Notes: generated by a model from the letters alone, not told the origin. DNA of 64,000 nt from Pseudomonas silesiensis (GCF_001661075.1 NZ_CP014870.1:6725501-6789500); one strand, 5' to 3'. Numbered from the stretch's first letter, positions 39,715 through 53,580 are shown. Program-made: numbers and translations.

Positions 39715-40818
39715 ATGCATTTCACCATTCAACGCGAAGCCCTGTTGAAACCACTGCAACTGGTCGCAGGCGTCGTCGAGCGCCGACAGACCTTGCCGGT
39801 GCTCTCCAACGTGCTGCTGGTTGTCGAAGGCCAGCAACTGTCGCTGACCGGTACCGACCTGGAAGTCGAGCTGGTCGGTCGTGTCCAACTCGAAGAGCCT
39901 GCCGATCCGGGTTCCATCACGGTACCTGCGCGCAAGCTGATGGACATCTGCAAAAGCTTGCCGAACGACGCACTGATCGACATCAAGGTCGACGAGCAGA
40001 AGCTTGTGGTGAAGGCCGGCCGTAGCCGCTTTACCTTGTCGACGCTGCCGGCTAATGATTTCCCGACAGTGGAAGAAGGCCCTGGCTCGCTGACCTGCAG
40101 CCTGGAGCAAAGCAAATTGCGTCGTCTGATCGAGCGCACCAGCTTTGCCATGGCGCAGCAGGACGTGCGTTACTACCTGAACGGCATGCTGCTGGAAGTC
40201 TCTGCCGGCATCATCCGCGCCGTGGCAACAGACGGTCACCGCCTGGCCATGTGCTCGATGCAGGCCGATATCGGGCAGCCGGATCGCCACCAGGTCATCG
40301 TGCCGCGCAAGGGTATCCTTGAGCTGGCGCGCTTGCTGACCGAACCGGACGGCATCGTCAGCATCGTCCTGGGTCAACACCACATCCGCGCCACCACCGG
40401 TGAGTTCACCTTCACCTCGAAACTGGTCGACGGCAAATTCCCTGACTATGAGCGCGTTCTGCCCAAAGGCGGCGACAAGCTGGTGTTGGGTGATCGTCAG
40501 GCGCTGCGTGAAGCTTTCAGCCGTACCGCGATTTTGTCCAACGAGAAGTACCGTGGTATTCGCCTGCAACTGGCCAATGGCCAGCTCAAGATCCAGGCCA
40601 ATAACCCGGAGCAGGAAGAAGCGGAAGAAGAAGTGGGTGTCGAGTACAACGGCGGCCCGCTGGAAATCGGCTTCAACGTGAGCTATCTGCTCGACGTGCT
40701 AGGCGTGATGACTACTGAGCAAGTTCGACTGATCCTGTCCGACTCCAACAGCAGCGCACTGGTGCAAGAGTCCGACAATGACGACTCGGCCTACGTTGTC
40801 ATGCCGATGCGTCTGTAA
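39715..40818 (+). CDS. dnaN: DNA polymerase III beta sliding clamp
   Basis: The 367-residue clamp has three repeated domains and starts MHFTIQREALLKPLQLVAGVVERRQTLPVLSN, the family signature, ending VMPMRL as expected. It encircles DNA as a dimer and holds Pol III. Follows dnaA by 39 bases. Confidence 0.99.
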   Translation: MHFTIQREALLKPLQLVAGVVERRQTLPVLSNVLLVVEGQQLSLTGTDLEVELVGRVQLEEPADPGSITVPARKLMDICKSLPNDALIDIKVDEQKLVVKAGRSRFTLSTLPANDFPTVEEGPGSLTCSLEQSKLRRLIERTSFAMAQQDVRYYLNGMLLEVSAGIIRAVATDGHRLAMCSMQADIGQPDRHQVIVPRKGILELARLLTEPDGIVSIVLGQHHIRATTGEFTFTSKLVDGKFPDYERVLPKGGDKLVLGDRQALREAFSRTAILSNEKYRGIRLQLANGQLKIQANNPEQEEAEEEVGVEYNGGPLEIGFNVSYLLDVLGVMTTEQVRLILSDSNSSALVQESDNDDSAYVVMPMRL

Positions 40819-40838
40819 TCATGTTCAGCAGAAGCTAG

Positions 40839-44365
<3,527 letters not shown>

Positions 44366-44380
44366 TCCAGCGTACATGCC

Positions 44381-44414
44381 AAAAAAAGGCCAACGCTCAC
44401 GCGTTGGCCTTTTT
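44381..44414 (+). terminator. Terminator after gyrB
   Basis: A7, then GGCCAACGC, TCAC loop, GCGTTGGCC and T5: a strong intrinsic terminator 16 bases after the gyrB stop. Confidence 0.92.
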
Positions 44415-44442
44415 ATTTACCCGTCGAAATGTTTGTCCGATT

Positions 44443-44483
44443 AAAGATCGTCCGAACGAGGCCCGAGCCTTCAGACGATCTTT
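44443..44483 (-). terminator. Terminator-like inverted repeat after the response-regulator gene
   Basis: AAAGATCGTC (44443-44452) and GACGATCTTT (44474-44483) form a perfect 10-base stem with a 21-base loop, directly after the stop at 44490. On the minus strand it ends in CTTTAAT, so it may terminate that gene. Confidence 0.55.
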
Positions 44484-44489
44484 TGATCT

Positions 44490-45209
44490 TCATTCGACTG
44501 CCACCCCCACACTTTCCAACCGATACCCATACCCGTAAATCGTCAGCAGTTGCCAACCGCGATCAGCCGTCAGCCCCAGCTTGTTGCGCAGGCGATAAAT
44601 GTGGGTATCCAGCGGCCGGGAAGACACCATCTCTTCATGGGTCCAGAACCGCTCATACAGGTACTCTCGGGACAGCGGCCGTCCCAGGTTACTGAACAGG
44701 CAACGCGCCAGTCGGTATTCGCGCTCAGTCATCCCTATCGGTTTGCCGGCGCGTTTTACCGTCAACTCGGCATCATCGAATACCAGGTCATTGAAACTCA
44801 GCACCTCGGTAGCTGCCGCACGTTGCTGGCTATGCCGGCGCAACACAGCCGCCACTCGGGCTTTCAGTTCATTGGGTCGAAACGGCTTGCTGACGTAATC
44901 GTCGGCACCTGCATTCAACGCCTGGACGATATCGCTTTCGCCATCGCGACTGGTCAGCATGATCGCGGCAGGCGGTGCGTCCATGTGCTCGCGGGTCCAG
45001 CGTAACAGCGACAGGCCGCTGAAGCCTGGCAATTGCCAATCGAGGATAAGCAAGTCGAAGGTTTCCCGCCGCAATTGGCGTAACAGGTCTTCTCCCTGCT
45101 CGAAGCTGTGCAATGACCAGGCAGGTTCACCCGGTTCGGCCATCTGCCGCAAAGTCTGTTCAACCCTGCGCAGTTCTGCCGGTTCGTCATCCAGTATCGC
45201 GACACGCAT
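44490..45209 (-). CDS. OmpR-family two-component response regulator
   Basis: The 239-residue protein has an N-terminal receiver domain (ILDDEPAELRRVEQTL; phospho-acceptor Asp in LLILDWQLPG; LTSRDGESDIVQAL; YVSKPF) and a C-terminal winged helix (GRPLSREYLYERFW, DTHIYRLRNKLG). ATG 45209 (MRVAILDDEP) is the domain start; longer frames upstream add nothing recognisable. A histidine kinase is transcribed divergently 171 bases away and is the likely partner. The regulated genes are unknown. Confidence 0.92.
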   Translation of the reverse strand: MRVAILDDEPAELRRVEQTLRQMAEPGEPAWSLHSFEQGEDLLRQLRRETFDLLILDWQLPGFSGLSLLRWTREHMDAPPAAIMLTSRDGESDIVQALNAGADDYVSKPFRPNELKARVAAVLRRHSQQRAAATEVLSFNDLVFDDAELTVKRAGKPIGMTEREYRLARCLFSNLGRPLSREYLYERFWTHEEMVSSRPLDTHIYRLRNKLGLTADRGWQLLTIYGYGYRLESVGVAVE

Positions 45210-45340
45210 GTACGTTATTCCTTTGGCGGCCAGCATGTTATCTGACAATACACGTTCGGCTCGAGAGTGAAAGTAAGCAGCTTTCCGTTGGTCGTGTCCG
45301 CTATGATTCTTCACGCGCCCTCCTCCGGGAACTGTGACCC

Positions 45341-45388
45341 ATGAACGAAATTCCCTACAACCATTACGACAGTATTGCCTATGAATAA
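45341..45388 (+). CDS. Possible 15-residue leader peptide before the sensor kinase
   Basis: ATG AAC GAA opens MNEIPYNHYDSIAYE, whose TAA overlaps the start region of the kinase gene (kinase ATG 45381) in another frame. The ribosome site is weak (GGGA about 10 bases upstream). It could couple translation to the kinase or be chance. Confidence 0.25.
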   Translation: MNEIPYNHYDSIAYE

Positions 45389-46913
45389 TGAACGCCGCCG
45401 GGAAAGTCGCGAGCCGACTCAAGTCCAAAGGTTGTTCCGGCAATTGGTCCGCGAATGGCTGTGGATAAGCTTGCTTTTACTACCCCTGACTGGCCTTCTT
45501 TCATTCAATGCCGAGACCAGTCACCGAAATGGGTCGGGTGCGTGGGGCGCGTTGTTGTCTGTTTGTCTGGTCGCCTGTGTCCTGGGTTTGTTGTTGCTAC
45601 GCCCAAGGCTGGCACTCTGGCTGACCCTGGCAGGCATGAGCTGTGCGCTGCTGGTAAGCGTAGGGTTAGCGAAACTGGGTTGGTGGTGGTCCCCCACCGC
45701 GAGTCTGTTGGGGATGCTGTTTGGTTACCTGATCTGGAACTGGCGGCGCTTGAGTGTGGTATTGACCTATTTTGGCTGGGAGCTGGCGCGGCTGGACAGC
45801 GAGCCAAAGGTCTTTCCGGAGCGCCGTCGTGTGCAATTTCCGACTGGCGATCATTTGCTAAGCCAGATCATGGCGCTGGAACAAGCGATGGGTCGAACCC
45901 GTGACACCCGTCGCTTTATCGCCGATGGCCTGGAGTATTTGCCTGTCGCCACTTTAATCAGTGATCCGCACGGCCGGATTTTGCTGGGCAACCGAAATGC
46001 CAGGGATCTGTTCGGCACCGATCTGGTGGGCGATGACGTTCTGGAGCAATTGGCGAAACTGGGCTACCCGGAACTGGTCGAAGGCCCTCGGCCGCTCTTG
46101 TCGTCGTTACCGCTGGTGGAATTCAGGGATGTCAGAGAACGCAGTCTGCGTCTGGAGCGCGCTGCTTTGTTGCCGGTGGACGGAGAAACGCCTATCGGCT
46201 GGTTGTTGAGCCTGACCGATCTCAGCGTCGAGCGTGACGCCGAGGAGCAACGCGGCGTGTTGTTGCGCTTTTTGTCCCATGACCTGCGGGCGCCTCATTC
46301 GGCGATTCTCGCCCTGCTCGACGTGCACCGACATCAATCCGTCGGGGACACCCAGCTGTTCGATCAGATCGAGTGCCAGGTGCGTCGAGCCCTGGATTTG
46401 ACTGACGGTTTCGTACAACTGGCCAAGGCCGAGTCAGAGGCTTATCAGTTTCAGCCGAGCCTGTTTGCAATGATGGTGCTGGATGTCTTCGACCAGACAT
46501 TGACGATTGCGCAGTTGAAGCAGATTGAAATGGTCCATCACCTGGATGATGTCGCGCAGGAAAGCTTGATCATGGCCGATCAGGCGTTGCTGACCCGAGC
46601 CTTGTTCAATCTGCTGGAGAATGCCGTCAAATACAGCGGCCCCGGTACTCGAATCGTTGTGCAGGTCAACTGCGCCGATGGCTGGCTGACGTGCGAGATC
46701 ATTGATCAAGGTAAAGGCATTGCTGCAGAGGAGCTGCCCGAACTGTTCAGCCAGTATCGGCGACTGTCTTCAGCCCATGGCATCGATGGCGTGGGTTTGG
46801 GGCTGTCGATGGTCAAGGCAGTGATGGATCGACATGGCGCGAGGATCGAGTGTCAAAGTGTGGTGGGTCAAGGCACGCGTTTCAGGCTGCATTTCCCTTT
46901 GTTCAAGGATTGA
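45381..46913 (+). CDS. Sensor histidine kinase, divergent from the response regulator
   Basis: The 510-residue membrane kinase has about four N-terminal hydrophobic segments (near 28-110), a PAS-like region (YLPVATLISDPHGRILLGNRNARDLFG), the phospho-acceptor H box FLSHDLRAPHSAIL, an N box NLLENAVKYS and G boxes IDQGKGIAAEELP and GVGLGLSMVKAVMDRHGA. ATG 45381 was chosen; an in-frame TTG lies two codons earlier. Its signal is unknown. The kinase-regulator pair beside gyrB is divergent rather than in one operon. Confidence 0.9.
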   Translation: MNNERRRESREPTQVQRLFRQLVREWLWISLLLLPLTGLLSFNAETSHRNGSGAWGALLSVCLVACVLGLLLLRPRLALWLTLAGMSCALLVSVGLAKLGWWWSPTASLLGMLFGYLIWNWRRLSVVLTYFGWELARLDSEPKVFPERRRVQFPTGDHLLSQIMALEQAMGRTRDTRRFIADGLEYLPVATLISDPHGRILLGNRNARDLFGTDLVGDDVLEQLAKLGYPELVEGPRPLLSSLPLVEFRDVRERSLRLERAALLPVDGETPIGWLLSLTDLSVERDAEEQRGVLLRFLSHDLRAPHSAILALLDVHRHQSVGDTQLFDQIECQVRRALDLTDGFVQLAKAESEAYQFQPSLFAMMVLDVFDQTLTIAQLKQIEMVHHLDDVAQESLIMADQALLTRALFNLLENAVKYSGPGTRIVVQVNCADGWLTCEIIDQGKGIAAEELPELFSQYRRLSSAHGIDGVGLGLSMVKAVMDRHGARIECQSVVGQGTRFRLHFPLFKD

Positions 46914-46932
46914 ATCGCTGTCATTTCGCCAT

Positions 46933-46963
46933 AAAAAAACCGGCTATATCAGCCGGTTTTTTT
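46933..46963 (+). terminator. Bidirectional terminator after the sensor kinase
   Basis: A7, CCGGCT, ATATC loop, AGCCGG and T7: a strong symmetrical terminator 19 bases after the kinase stop, serving also the convergent acyltransferase unit. Confidence 0.92.
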
Positions 46964-47092
46964 GCGCCCTGAAAAAACTTATGCACCTTTTTCGGCGTTT
47001 TATGTGTTTATGAAATATGTATGTAAATCAAAAAGATACAAACGAAATACGGCAGTTGTAAGCAAAACGATACACAGGTTATCCACAGAAAT

Positions 47093-47872
47093 TCAGACGG
47101 CCATTTGATCACTGGCAGCCGGAGCTTGCGGAGCAGGTGGAAGCGAGCCCATTTCCCGTTGCATCAGCTCGTTCCAGGCCTGCACCCGATCGTTCAATTC
47201 GGCAATGGCGCGCGGCCCGCTGCCGTTGGCGTACATGGGTTCACCGATGATGACGGTGATGACGCCCTGCTTTTTCGCCCAACCGGATTTCGGCCAGAAT
47301 TTGCCTGCATTGTGCGCAATCGGCAGTACCGGGAGCGAAGCATTGACCGCCAAAGCGGTACCACCGCGAGAGAATTTTCCGATGGTGCCGTAAGGAACCC
47401 GCGTACCTTCCGGAAAGATCAGTACCCACACGCCATCTTTGAGTAGTTCATCGCCCTTCTTTGCCACGTGTTTAAGCGCGGCTTTAGGATTGTCGCGGTC
47501 GATGGCAATCGGTCGCAGCATGGCCATCGCCCAACCGAAGAACGGAACGTAGAGAAGTTCACGCTTGAGCACTTGGCTCAATGGCTCGAAGTAGGCGGAG
47601 AGAAAGAAGGTCTCCCAGGTGCTCTGGTGATTGGATTGAATTACGCAGGGCTGGTCAGGCACGTTCTCTGCCCCTTTGATCTCATAACTGATGCCCAGAA
47701 AGACCTTGCTCAGCCACAAGGCGCAGCGGCACCAGTACACATTGATAAAGCGATAGCGCGCCTTGAACGGCAGAAAGGGCGCGATCAAAAAGCTCAGGCT
47801 GCACCAGAGCAAAGAGCTGGTGCCCAGCAGCAGGTAAAAGAGGAAGGTTCTGATGGCCTGCAGTATCGACAT
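47093..47872 (-). CDS. Lysophospholipid / 1-acyl-glycerol-3-phosphate acyltransferase (PlsC-type)
   Basis: The 259-residue membrane protein has an N-terminal hydrophobic segment, the acyltransferase motif NHQSTWE (HX4E in place of the common HX4D) and FPEGTR. The family acylates lysophosphatidic acid or related lipids at the inner membrane. It is last in glyQ-glyS-gmhB-plsC, 80 bases after gmhB. The exact acceptor is uncertain. Confidence 0.87.
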   Translation of the reverse strand: MSILQAIRTFLFYLLLGTSSLLWCSLSFLIAPFLPFKARYRFINVYWCRCALWLSKVFLGISYEIKGAENVPDQPCVIQSNHQSTWETFFLSAYFEPLSQVLKRELLYVPFFGWAMAMLRPIAIDRDNPKAALKHVAKKGDELLKDGVWVLIFPEGTRVPYGTIGKFSRGGTALAVNASLPVLPIAHNAGKFWPKSGWAKKQGVITVIIGEPMYANGSGPRAIAELNDRVQAWNELMQREMGSLPPAPQAPAASDQMAV

Positions 47873-47952
47873 GGCGACGTTTACCGTGCGGGCATTGCCC
47901 GTCTATATAAGCGCACCCCCGATCAATCCTTGGCCAGGAATATCAGAAGCGC

Positions 47953-48486
47953 TCAATTGTGGATAAGTTCTGCGGCAATCGCCGCCAGATCGTCAAAAAT
48001 CAAGGTGCCCACCGGCAGGGTCTTGCCCAGCGTCTTTTCGCCTTTGCCGGTCTTTACCAAAACTGGCTGAGAATCGACGGTTCTGGCGGCTTCCAGGTCA
48101 CCAAGGGTATCGCCAACGAACCAAAGGCCCGTCAGCGATACGTTGTAATGCGCGGCGATGGTTTTCAACATCCCGGCTTTTGGTTTGCGGCAATCGCAGC
48201 CATCGTCCGGCCCATGCGGGCAGTAGACGATCAGCCCGACCTCGCCACCCTGCTCTGCCACCAGCGAGCGCAAGCGCTCGTGCATGGCATCCAGGGTGGC
48301 GATGTCGTAATAGCCGCGAGCGATGCCCGACTGGTTGGTCGCCACGGCCACCGTCCAGCCGGCTTTGCTCAACTGCGCGATGGCTTCGATTGAGCCGGGG
48401 AGCGGAATCCACTCTTCTACCGACTTTATGTAAGCGTCGGAGTCGTAGTTGATCACCCCGTCCCGATCGAGAATCAGCAGTTTCAA
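47953..48486 (-). CDS. gmhB: D-glycero-beta-D-manno-heptose-1,7-bisphosphate 7-phosphatase
   Basis: The 177-residue HAD-type phosphatase acts in ADP-heptose synthesis for the LPS core. It has the nucleophile motif LDRDGVIN, zinc-binding CPHGPDDGCDCRKP and FVGDTLGDLEAA. Full length, 10 bases after glyS. A perfect DnaA box (47958-47966) overlaps its last codons. Confidence 0.95.
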   Translation of the reverse strand: MKLLILDRDGVINYDSDAYIKSVEEWIPLPGSIEAIAQLSKAGWTVAVATNQSGIARGYYDIATLDAMHERLRSLVAEQGGEVGLIVYCPHGPDDGCDCRKPKAGMLKTIAAHYNVSLTGLWFVGDTLGDLEAARTVDSQPVLVKTGKGEKTLGKTLPVGTLIFDDLAAIAAELIHN

Positions 48487-48496
48487 CAGCTATCCC

Positions 48497-50551
48497 TCAG
48501 CCCAGCAGCGAAATGTCGGCGACACCGAGGAACAGTCCACGCAGACGCGCCAGCAATGCATAGCGGTTGGCGCGCACCTTGGCATCGTCGGCATTGACCA
48601 TCACGGCTTCGAAGAACGCATCCACGGGTTCGCGCAAGGCCGCCAGGCGTGCCAGGGATTCGCTGTACTGGCGTGCAGCAGCCATTGGCTGAACAGCCTG
48701 ATCAGCCTGCTGGATAGCCGAATACAGGGAGAACTCGTTGGCGTTGTCGAAGTACTTGGCTTCCACGACCGCAGGAATCGAGCCTTCTACCTTGCTCAGC
48801 AAGTTCGAAACGCGCTTGTTCACCGCGGCCAGGGCAGCGGCTTGCGGCAATTTGCGGAACGCCTCTACCGCTTGGACGCGCTGATCGAAGTCCAGCGCCG
48901 AGCCCGGTTTCAGGGCGCGCACCGACAGGTAAGACCCGACATCGACACCCTCGTCTTCGTAACGGGCACGCAGACGGTCGAAGATGAATTCCAGCACCGA
49001 GTCATTGAGACCGACAGCCTTGACCTTGGTACCGAAGGCATTCACAGCGAAGGCCACGGCATCGTTCAAATCGAGCTCGAGCTTCTTGTCGATCAGGATG
49101 CGCAATACACCCAGGGCTGCACGACGCAAGGCGTACGGGTCTTTGCTACCGGTCGGCAGCATGCCGATGCCGAAAATGCCCACCAGGGTGTCGAGCTTGT
49201 CAGCGATGGCCACGGCCGCACCGGTCAGGGTCGTCGGCAATTCAGCACCGGCACCGCGCGGCATGTACTGCTCGTTCAGCGCCAGGGCGACTTCTTCAGG
49301 CTCGCCGTCGTTGAGGGCGTAGTAATAACCGGCGACACCTTGCATCTCCGGGAACTCACCGACCATCTCGGTTGCCAGGTCGCACTTGGACAACAGGCCG
49401 GCACGGGAGGCCCATGCGGCGTTACCACCAATGCGTTGAGCAATGAACGCAGCGAGTTTGGAAACGCGCTCGGCCTTGTCGTAGACGCTGCCGAGTTTTT
49501 CCTGGAACACCACGTTCTGCAGGCGCAGGTTGAAGTCTTCGAGTTTCTGCTTCTTGTCTTGCTTGAAGAAGAACTCGGCGTCGGTCAGGCGTGGGCGAAC
49601 CACTTTCTCGTTACCGGCGATGATCTGCTGGGGGTCTTTGCTTTCGATGTTGGCCACGGTAATGAAACGTGGCAGCAACTTGCCGTCGGCATCCAGCAGG
49701 CAGAAATACTTCTGGTTGTCCTGCATGGTGGTGATCAGCGCTTCTTGCGGTACGTCGAGGAAACGTTCCTCGAACGAGCACACCAGCGGCACCGGCCATT
49801 CCACCAGCGCGGTCACTTCGTCGAGCAAGGCGGGTGGAACGATTGCAGTACCTTCCTGCCGGGTCGCCAATTCTTCGGTACGCTTGCTGATCAGCTCGCG
49901 ACGCTCGTTGGAGTCGGCCAGCACATAAGCGGCACGCAGGTCGCTCAAGTAGTTGGCTGGCGAGGTGATGCGCACACTTTGCGGGTGATGGAAGCGATGA
50001 CCACGGGAGTCGCGGCCGGCTTTCTGGGCAAGAATGGTGCAATCGATGACCTGGTCACCGAGCAACATCACCAGCCACTGGGTCGGACGCACGAACTCTT
50101 CCTTGCGGGCGCCCCAGCGCATGCGCTTTGGAATCGGCAGGTCGTTCAGGGAATCTTCGACGATGGTCGGCAGCAGGCTCAGGGTCGGCTTGCCGGCGAT
50201 GCTTTGGCTGTAGCGCAGTTTCGGGCCGCTCTGATCGATTTCGCTCAGGTCGACGCCGCACTTCTTGGCGAAACCCAATGCCGCCTGAGTCGGATTGCCT
50301 TCAGCATCGAACGCGGCCTGGCGTGGCGGGCCGTCGAGGTTGATGCTGCGATCCGGCTGCTGGGTCGCCAGCGAGGTGATCAACACTGCCAGACGACGCG
50401 GTGCGGCGTAGACGGTTTTGGCCTCGTAGCTCAGACCAGCGGCCTGCAGGCCCTTGTCGATACCGGCCAGGAACGCGTCGGCCAAGGTGTTAAGGGCTTT
50501 GGGTGGCAGTTCTTCGGTGCCCAGTTCAACCAGAAAATCTTGAGCACTCAT
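48497..50551 (-). CDS. glyS: Glycyl-tRNA synthetase beta subunit
   Basis: The 684-residue tRNA-binding subunit of the alpha2beta2 synthetase starts [20 protein letters not shown], the family signature. Full length. ATG 50551 overlaps the glyQ stop (ATGA), which suits the 1:1 subunit ratio. Confidence 0.98.
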   Translation of the reverse strand: MSAQDFLVELGTEELPPKALNTLADAFLAGIDKGLQAAGLSYEAKTVYAAPRRLAVLITSLATQQPDRSINLDGPPRQAAFDAEGNPTQAALGFAKKCGVDLSEIDQSGPKLRYSQSIAGKPTLSLLPTIVEDSLNDLPIPKRMRWGARKEEFVRPTQWLVMLLGDQVIDCTILAQKAGRDSRGHRFHHPQSVRITSPANYLSDLRAAYVLADSNERRELISKRTEELATRQEGTAIVPPALLDEVTALVEWPVPLVCSFEERFLDVPQEALITTMQDNQKYFCLLDADGKLLPRFITVANIESKDPQQIIAGNEKVVRPRLTDAEFFFKQDKKQKLEDFNLRLQNVVFQEKLGSVYDKAERVSKLAAFIAQRIGGNAAWASRAGLLSKCDLATEMVGEFPEMQGVAGYYYALNDGEPEEVALALNEQYMPRGAGAELPTTLTGAAVAIADKLDTLVGIFGIGMLPTGSKDPYALRRAALGVLRILIDKKLELDLNDAVAFAVNAFGTKVKAVGLNDSVLEFIFDRLRARYEDEGVDVGSYLSVRALKPGSALDFDQRVQAVEAFRKLPQAAALAAVNKRVSNLLSKVEGSIPAVVEAKYFDNANEFSLYSAIQQADQAVQPMAAARQYSESLARLAALREPVDAFFEAVMVNADDAKVRANRYALLARLRGLFLGVADISLLG

Positions 50552-51501
50552 TGTGCAGCCTCCAGCTTGGCCAGTACTTCGTCACGCAGGTCCGGGGTCG
50601 CCATCGGGAAGCCCAGCTTGGCGCGAGCCAGCAGGTAGGCTTGTGCAACGGAACGCGCCAGGGTGCGTACACGCAGAATGTATTGCTGACGCGCGGTCAC
50701 CGAGATCGCCCGGCGCGCATCCAGTAGGTTGAAAGTATGGGACGCCTTCAACACCATTTCGTAACTCGGCAACGGCAGCGGCTGCTCGAGTTCGATCAGG
50801 CGCTTGGCTTCGCTTTCGTAGAAATCGAACAACTCGAACAGCTTCTCGACGTTGGCGTGTTCGAAGTTGTAGGTCGACTGCTCCACTTCGTTCTGGTGGA
50901 ACACGTCGCCGTAGGTCACTTTGCCCATCGGGCCGTCGGCCCAGACCAGGTCGTAGACCGAGTCGACGCCTTGCAGGTACATGGCCAGACGCTCGAGACC
51001 ATAGGTGATCTCGCCGGTCACCGGGTAGCACTCGATGCCGCCCGCTTGCTGGAAGTACGTGAACTGAGTCACTTCCATGCCGTTGAGCCAGACTTCCCAG
51101 CCCAGACCCCAGGCGCCCAGGGTCGGCGATTCCCAGTTGTCTTCAACGAAGCGGATGTCGTGGACCAGTGGGTCCAGGCCGACGTGCTTGAGGGAACCCA
51201 GGTACAGTTCCTGAAAGTTGTCCGGGTTCGGCTTCAACACGACCTGGAACTGGTAGTAGTGCTGCAGACGGTTCGGGTTTTCGCCGTAGCGGCCGTCAGT
51301 CGGGCGACGACTGGGCTGCACATAAGCGGCGTTCCAGGTTTCCGGGCCAATGGCGCGCAGAAACGTGGCCGTGTGGAAAGTCCCGGCGCCTACTTCCATA
51401 TCGTAGGGCTGAAGTACCACGCAACCTTGCTCGGCCCAGTATTGCTGGAGGGCGAGGATCAAGTCTTGGAAGGTACGCACGGCTGGCGTAGGCTGGCTCA
51501 C
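50548..51501 (-). CDS. glyQ: Glycyl-tRNA synthetase alpha subunit
   Basis: The 317-residue catalytic subunit has [45 protein letters not shown], the class II core. GTG 51501 ([11 protein letters not shown]) with AGGTGA upstream gives the normal length; a frame open to 51633 has no family sequence. It is divergent from tag. Confidence 0.97.
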   Translation of the reverse strand: MSQPTPAVRTFQDLILALQQYWAEQGCVVLQPYDMEVGAGTFHTATFLRAIGPETWNAAYVQPSRRPTDGRYGENPNRLQHYYQFQVVLKPNPDNFQELYLGSLKHVGLDPLVHDIRFVEDNWESPTLGAWGLGWEVWLNGMEVTQFTYFQQAGGIECYPVTGEITYGLERLAMYLQGVDSVYDLVWADGPMGKVTYGDVFHQNEVEQSTYNFEHANVEKLFELFDFYESEAKRLIELEQPLPLPSYEMVLKASHTFNLLDARRAISVTARQQYILRVRTLARSVAQAYLLARAKLGFPMATPDLRDEVLAKLEAAQ

Positions 51502-51582
51502 GAAATTCACCTGTTTCTTGGGCTGCGATTTAAAGAGCGGGAGTATACCCGATTCGGTCCTGCGCACGCCCCCTGGAGCCTT

Positions 51583-52140
51583 ATGCCACGCTGCTTTTGG
51601 TGTTCCGAAGATCCGCTGTACATGGCTTATCACGATCAGGAGTGGGGTACGCCGCTACGCGATGCGCAGGGATTATTCGAGTTGCTTTTGCTCGAAGGGT
51701 TCCAGGCGGGCCTGTCCTGGATCACGGTGTTGCGTAAACGCGAGCGTTATCGCGAGGTATTGTTCGGCTTCGATGTCCAGCGCGTAGCGCAGATGAGCGA
51801 CGCGGAAATCGATGAGTTGATGCTCGATCCGGGGATCATCCGCAATCGCCTCAAACTCAATGCGGCCCGGCGCAATGCCCAGGCCTGGCTGGCGCTGGAG
51901 GACCCGGTGGCGTTCCTCTGGTCGTTCGTCGGCGGCAAGCCTGTGATCAATCATTTCAAGGATCGAACCGAAGTGCCGGCCGTGACGCCGACCGCCGTGG
52001 AGATGAGCAAAGGCCTGAAAAAGGCCGGTTTCACGTTCGTCGGCCCGACCATTTGCTACGCGCTGATGCAGGCTTCGGGCATGGTCATGGACCACACCCG
52101 GGATTGCGATCGCTACGCGCCCCTGGCGAACGGCGGTTAG
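51583..52140 (+). CDS. tag: DNA-3-methyladenine glycosylase I
   Basis: The 185-residue repair enzyme removes 3-methyladenine. It begins [22 protein letters not shown] with the zinc-snap Cys and His, and ends with DHTRDC providing the other ligands. Active-site region [16 protein letters not shown] is present. ATG 51583 has GGAG at good spacing. Confidence 0.96.
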   Translation: MPRCFWCSEDPLYMAYHDQEWGTPLRDAQGLFELLLLEGFQAGLSWITVLRKRERYREVLFGFDVQRVAQMSDAEIDELMLDPGIIRNRLKLNAARRNAQAWLALEDPVAFLWSFVGGKPVINHFKDRTEVPAVTPTAVEMSKGLKKAGFTFVGPTICYALMQASGMVMDHTRDCDRYAPLANGG

Positions 52141-52180
52141 AATGGCCGCCTCGCGCACAGCAAAAGATCAGGAGTGACCT

Positions 52181-53068
52181 GTGGAAAAGTTTAAAGGCGC
52201 CATGCTGGTGGGCGCTCTGCGGCTGTTTGCCCTGCTCCCGTGGCGGGCCGTGCAGGCCGTCGGCTCGGCCATTGGCTGGGTCATGTGGAAAACGCCCAAC
52301 CGTTCCCGCGACGTGGTGCGGATCAATCTTGCCAAGTGCTTTCCCGACATGGATCCGGCTGAACGGGAGCGCCTGGTCGGCCAGAGCCTGAGAGATATTG
52401 GCAAGTCCCTGACCGAAAGCGCCTGCGCCTGGATCTGGCCGGCTCAGCGCTCGATCGATCTGGTGCGTGAAGTCGAGGGTCTCGACATATTGAAGGATGC
52501 CCTCGCCTCCGGCAAAGGCGTCGTCGGCATCACCAGCCATCTGGGCAATTGGGAGGTGTTGAACCACTTCTATTGCAATCAGTGCAAACCGATCATTTTC
52601 TATCGTCCGCCCAAGCTGAAGGCGGTGGATGATTTGCTGCGCAAGCAGCGGGTGCAGTTGGGCAATCGTGTTGCCGCCTCCACCAAGGAAGGCATTCTCA
52701 GCGTGATCAAGGAAGTGCGCAAAGGGGGGGCCGTAGGGATTCCCGCCGACCCGGAACCCGCCGAATCCGCCGGGATCTTCGTGCCGTTTTTCGCGACGCA
52801 GGCACTGACCAGCAAATTCGTACCGAACATGCTTGCCGGTGGCAAAGCGGTCGGCGTGTTCCTGCATGCCCTGCGGCTGCCGGACGGTTCGGGTTACAAG
52901 GTGATCCTCGAAGCCGCGCCAGAAGCCATGTACAGCACCGATACCGAGACATCCTGTGCGGCCATGAGTCAGGTGGTTGAGCGCTATGTCCGGGCTTATC
53001 CAAGCCAGTACATGTGGAGCATGAAGCGCTTCAAGAAGCGTCCACCGGGTGAGGAGCGCTGGTATTGA
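52181..53068 (+). CDS. LpxL/HtrB-family lipid A acyltransferase
   Basis: The 295-residue inner-membrane protein has the family HX4E motif SHLGNWE and downstream PADPEPAESAGIFVPFFA. The family adds secondary acyl chains to lipid A. GTG 52181 starts MEKFKGAMLVGALRLFALLP. It lies 40 bases after tag. Pseudomonads carry several paralogues, so the acylated position is not assigned. Confidence 0.9.
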   Translation: MEKFKGAMLVGALRLFALLPWRAVQAVGSAIGWVMWKTPNRSRDVVRINLAKCFPDMDPAERERLVGQSLRDIGKSLTESACAWIWPAQRSIDLVREVEGLDILKDALASGKGVVGITSHLGNWEVLNHFYCNQCKPIIFYRPPKLKAVDDLLRKQRVQLGNRVAASTKEGILSVIKEVRKGGAVGIPADPEPAESAGIFVPFFATQALTSKFVPNMLAGGKAVGVFLHALRLPDGSGYKVILEAAPEAMYSTDTETSCAAMSQVVERYVRAYPSQYMWSMKRFKKRPPGEERWY

Positions 53069-53075
53069 CCTTTGA

Positions 53076-53390
53076 TCAGTGCGCCTGACGTTCGAGCTTT
53101 TTCAGGAACACTGTCATTTCCTTTTCCGCCTGCTTGTCGCCATGGCCGCGGGCGGCTTCCAGGCCTTGTTCCCAGGCCTGGCGCGCAGCCGGATAATCCG
53201 CCAGCGCCAGATGGGCCTTGCCCAACAGTTTCCAGGCCGCCGAATACTTTGGATCGAACTCGACGCAGCGCTGGAAATGCTCGGCGGCCTTGGCGTTCTC
53301 CCCCAGATCCAGGTAACCCTTGCCGAGGCCGAAGCGTAGCAATGAGTTATCCACACCCTTGGCGAGCATTTTTTCCAGGGATTCGAGCAT
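53076..53390 (-). CDS. Small TPR-repeat protein
   Basis: The 104-residue soluble protein has two to three TPR units (LLRFGLGKGYLDLGENAKAAEHFQRCVEFDP; AWKLLGKAHLALADYPAARQAWEQGL). ATG 53390 has AAGGAA six bases upstream. It is convergent with the LpxL-type gene, seven bases apart. Function unknown; TPRs mediate protein contacts. Confidence 0.85.
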   Translation of the reverse strand: MLESLEKMLAKGVDNSLLRFGLGKGYLDLGENAKAAEHFQRCVEFDPKYSAAWKLLGKAHLALADYPAARQAWEQGLEAARGHGDKQAEKEMTVFLKKLERQAH

Positions 53391-53446
53391 GGTGGATTCC
53401 TTATTAAGGTGTGTCAGGGGGATATCTGATGCAGTGAGACCGCTAT

Positions 53447-53551
53447 CGCGGGCAAGCCCGCTCCCACAGTGTTTTGCATTGAACACATATCTTGTGTTCG
53501 GCCGAAATCCCTGTGGGAGCGGCGGTGCGACGATTCGACTTGCCCGCGAAG
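53447..53551. repeat. Pair of REP elements
   Basis: CGCGGGCAAGCCCGCTCCCA on the left and CTGTGGGAGCGGCGG...CTTGCCCGCGAAG on the right form inverted arms, a variant (GCTCCCAC) of the other REPs in the window. Placed between the TPR gene and trkA. Confidence 0.8.
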
Positions 53552-53580
53552 AGGCCCGTCCAGCCACTGCAACTACAGGA

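Noticed and set aside
48449..50638. Long open frame antisense to glyS (729 codons)
   Set aside because: Shadow of glyS with low-complexity Gln/His/Arg-rich composition typical of antisense frames.
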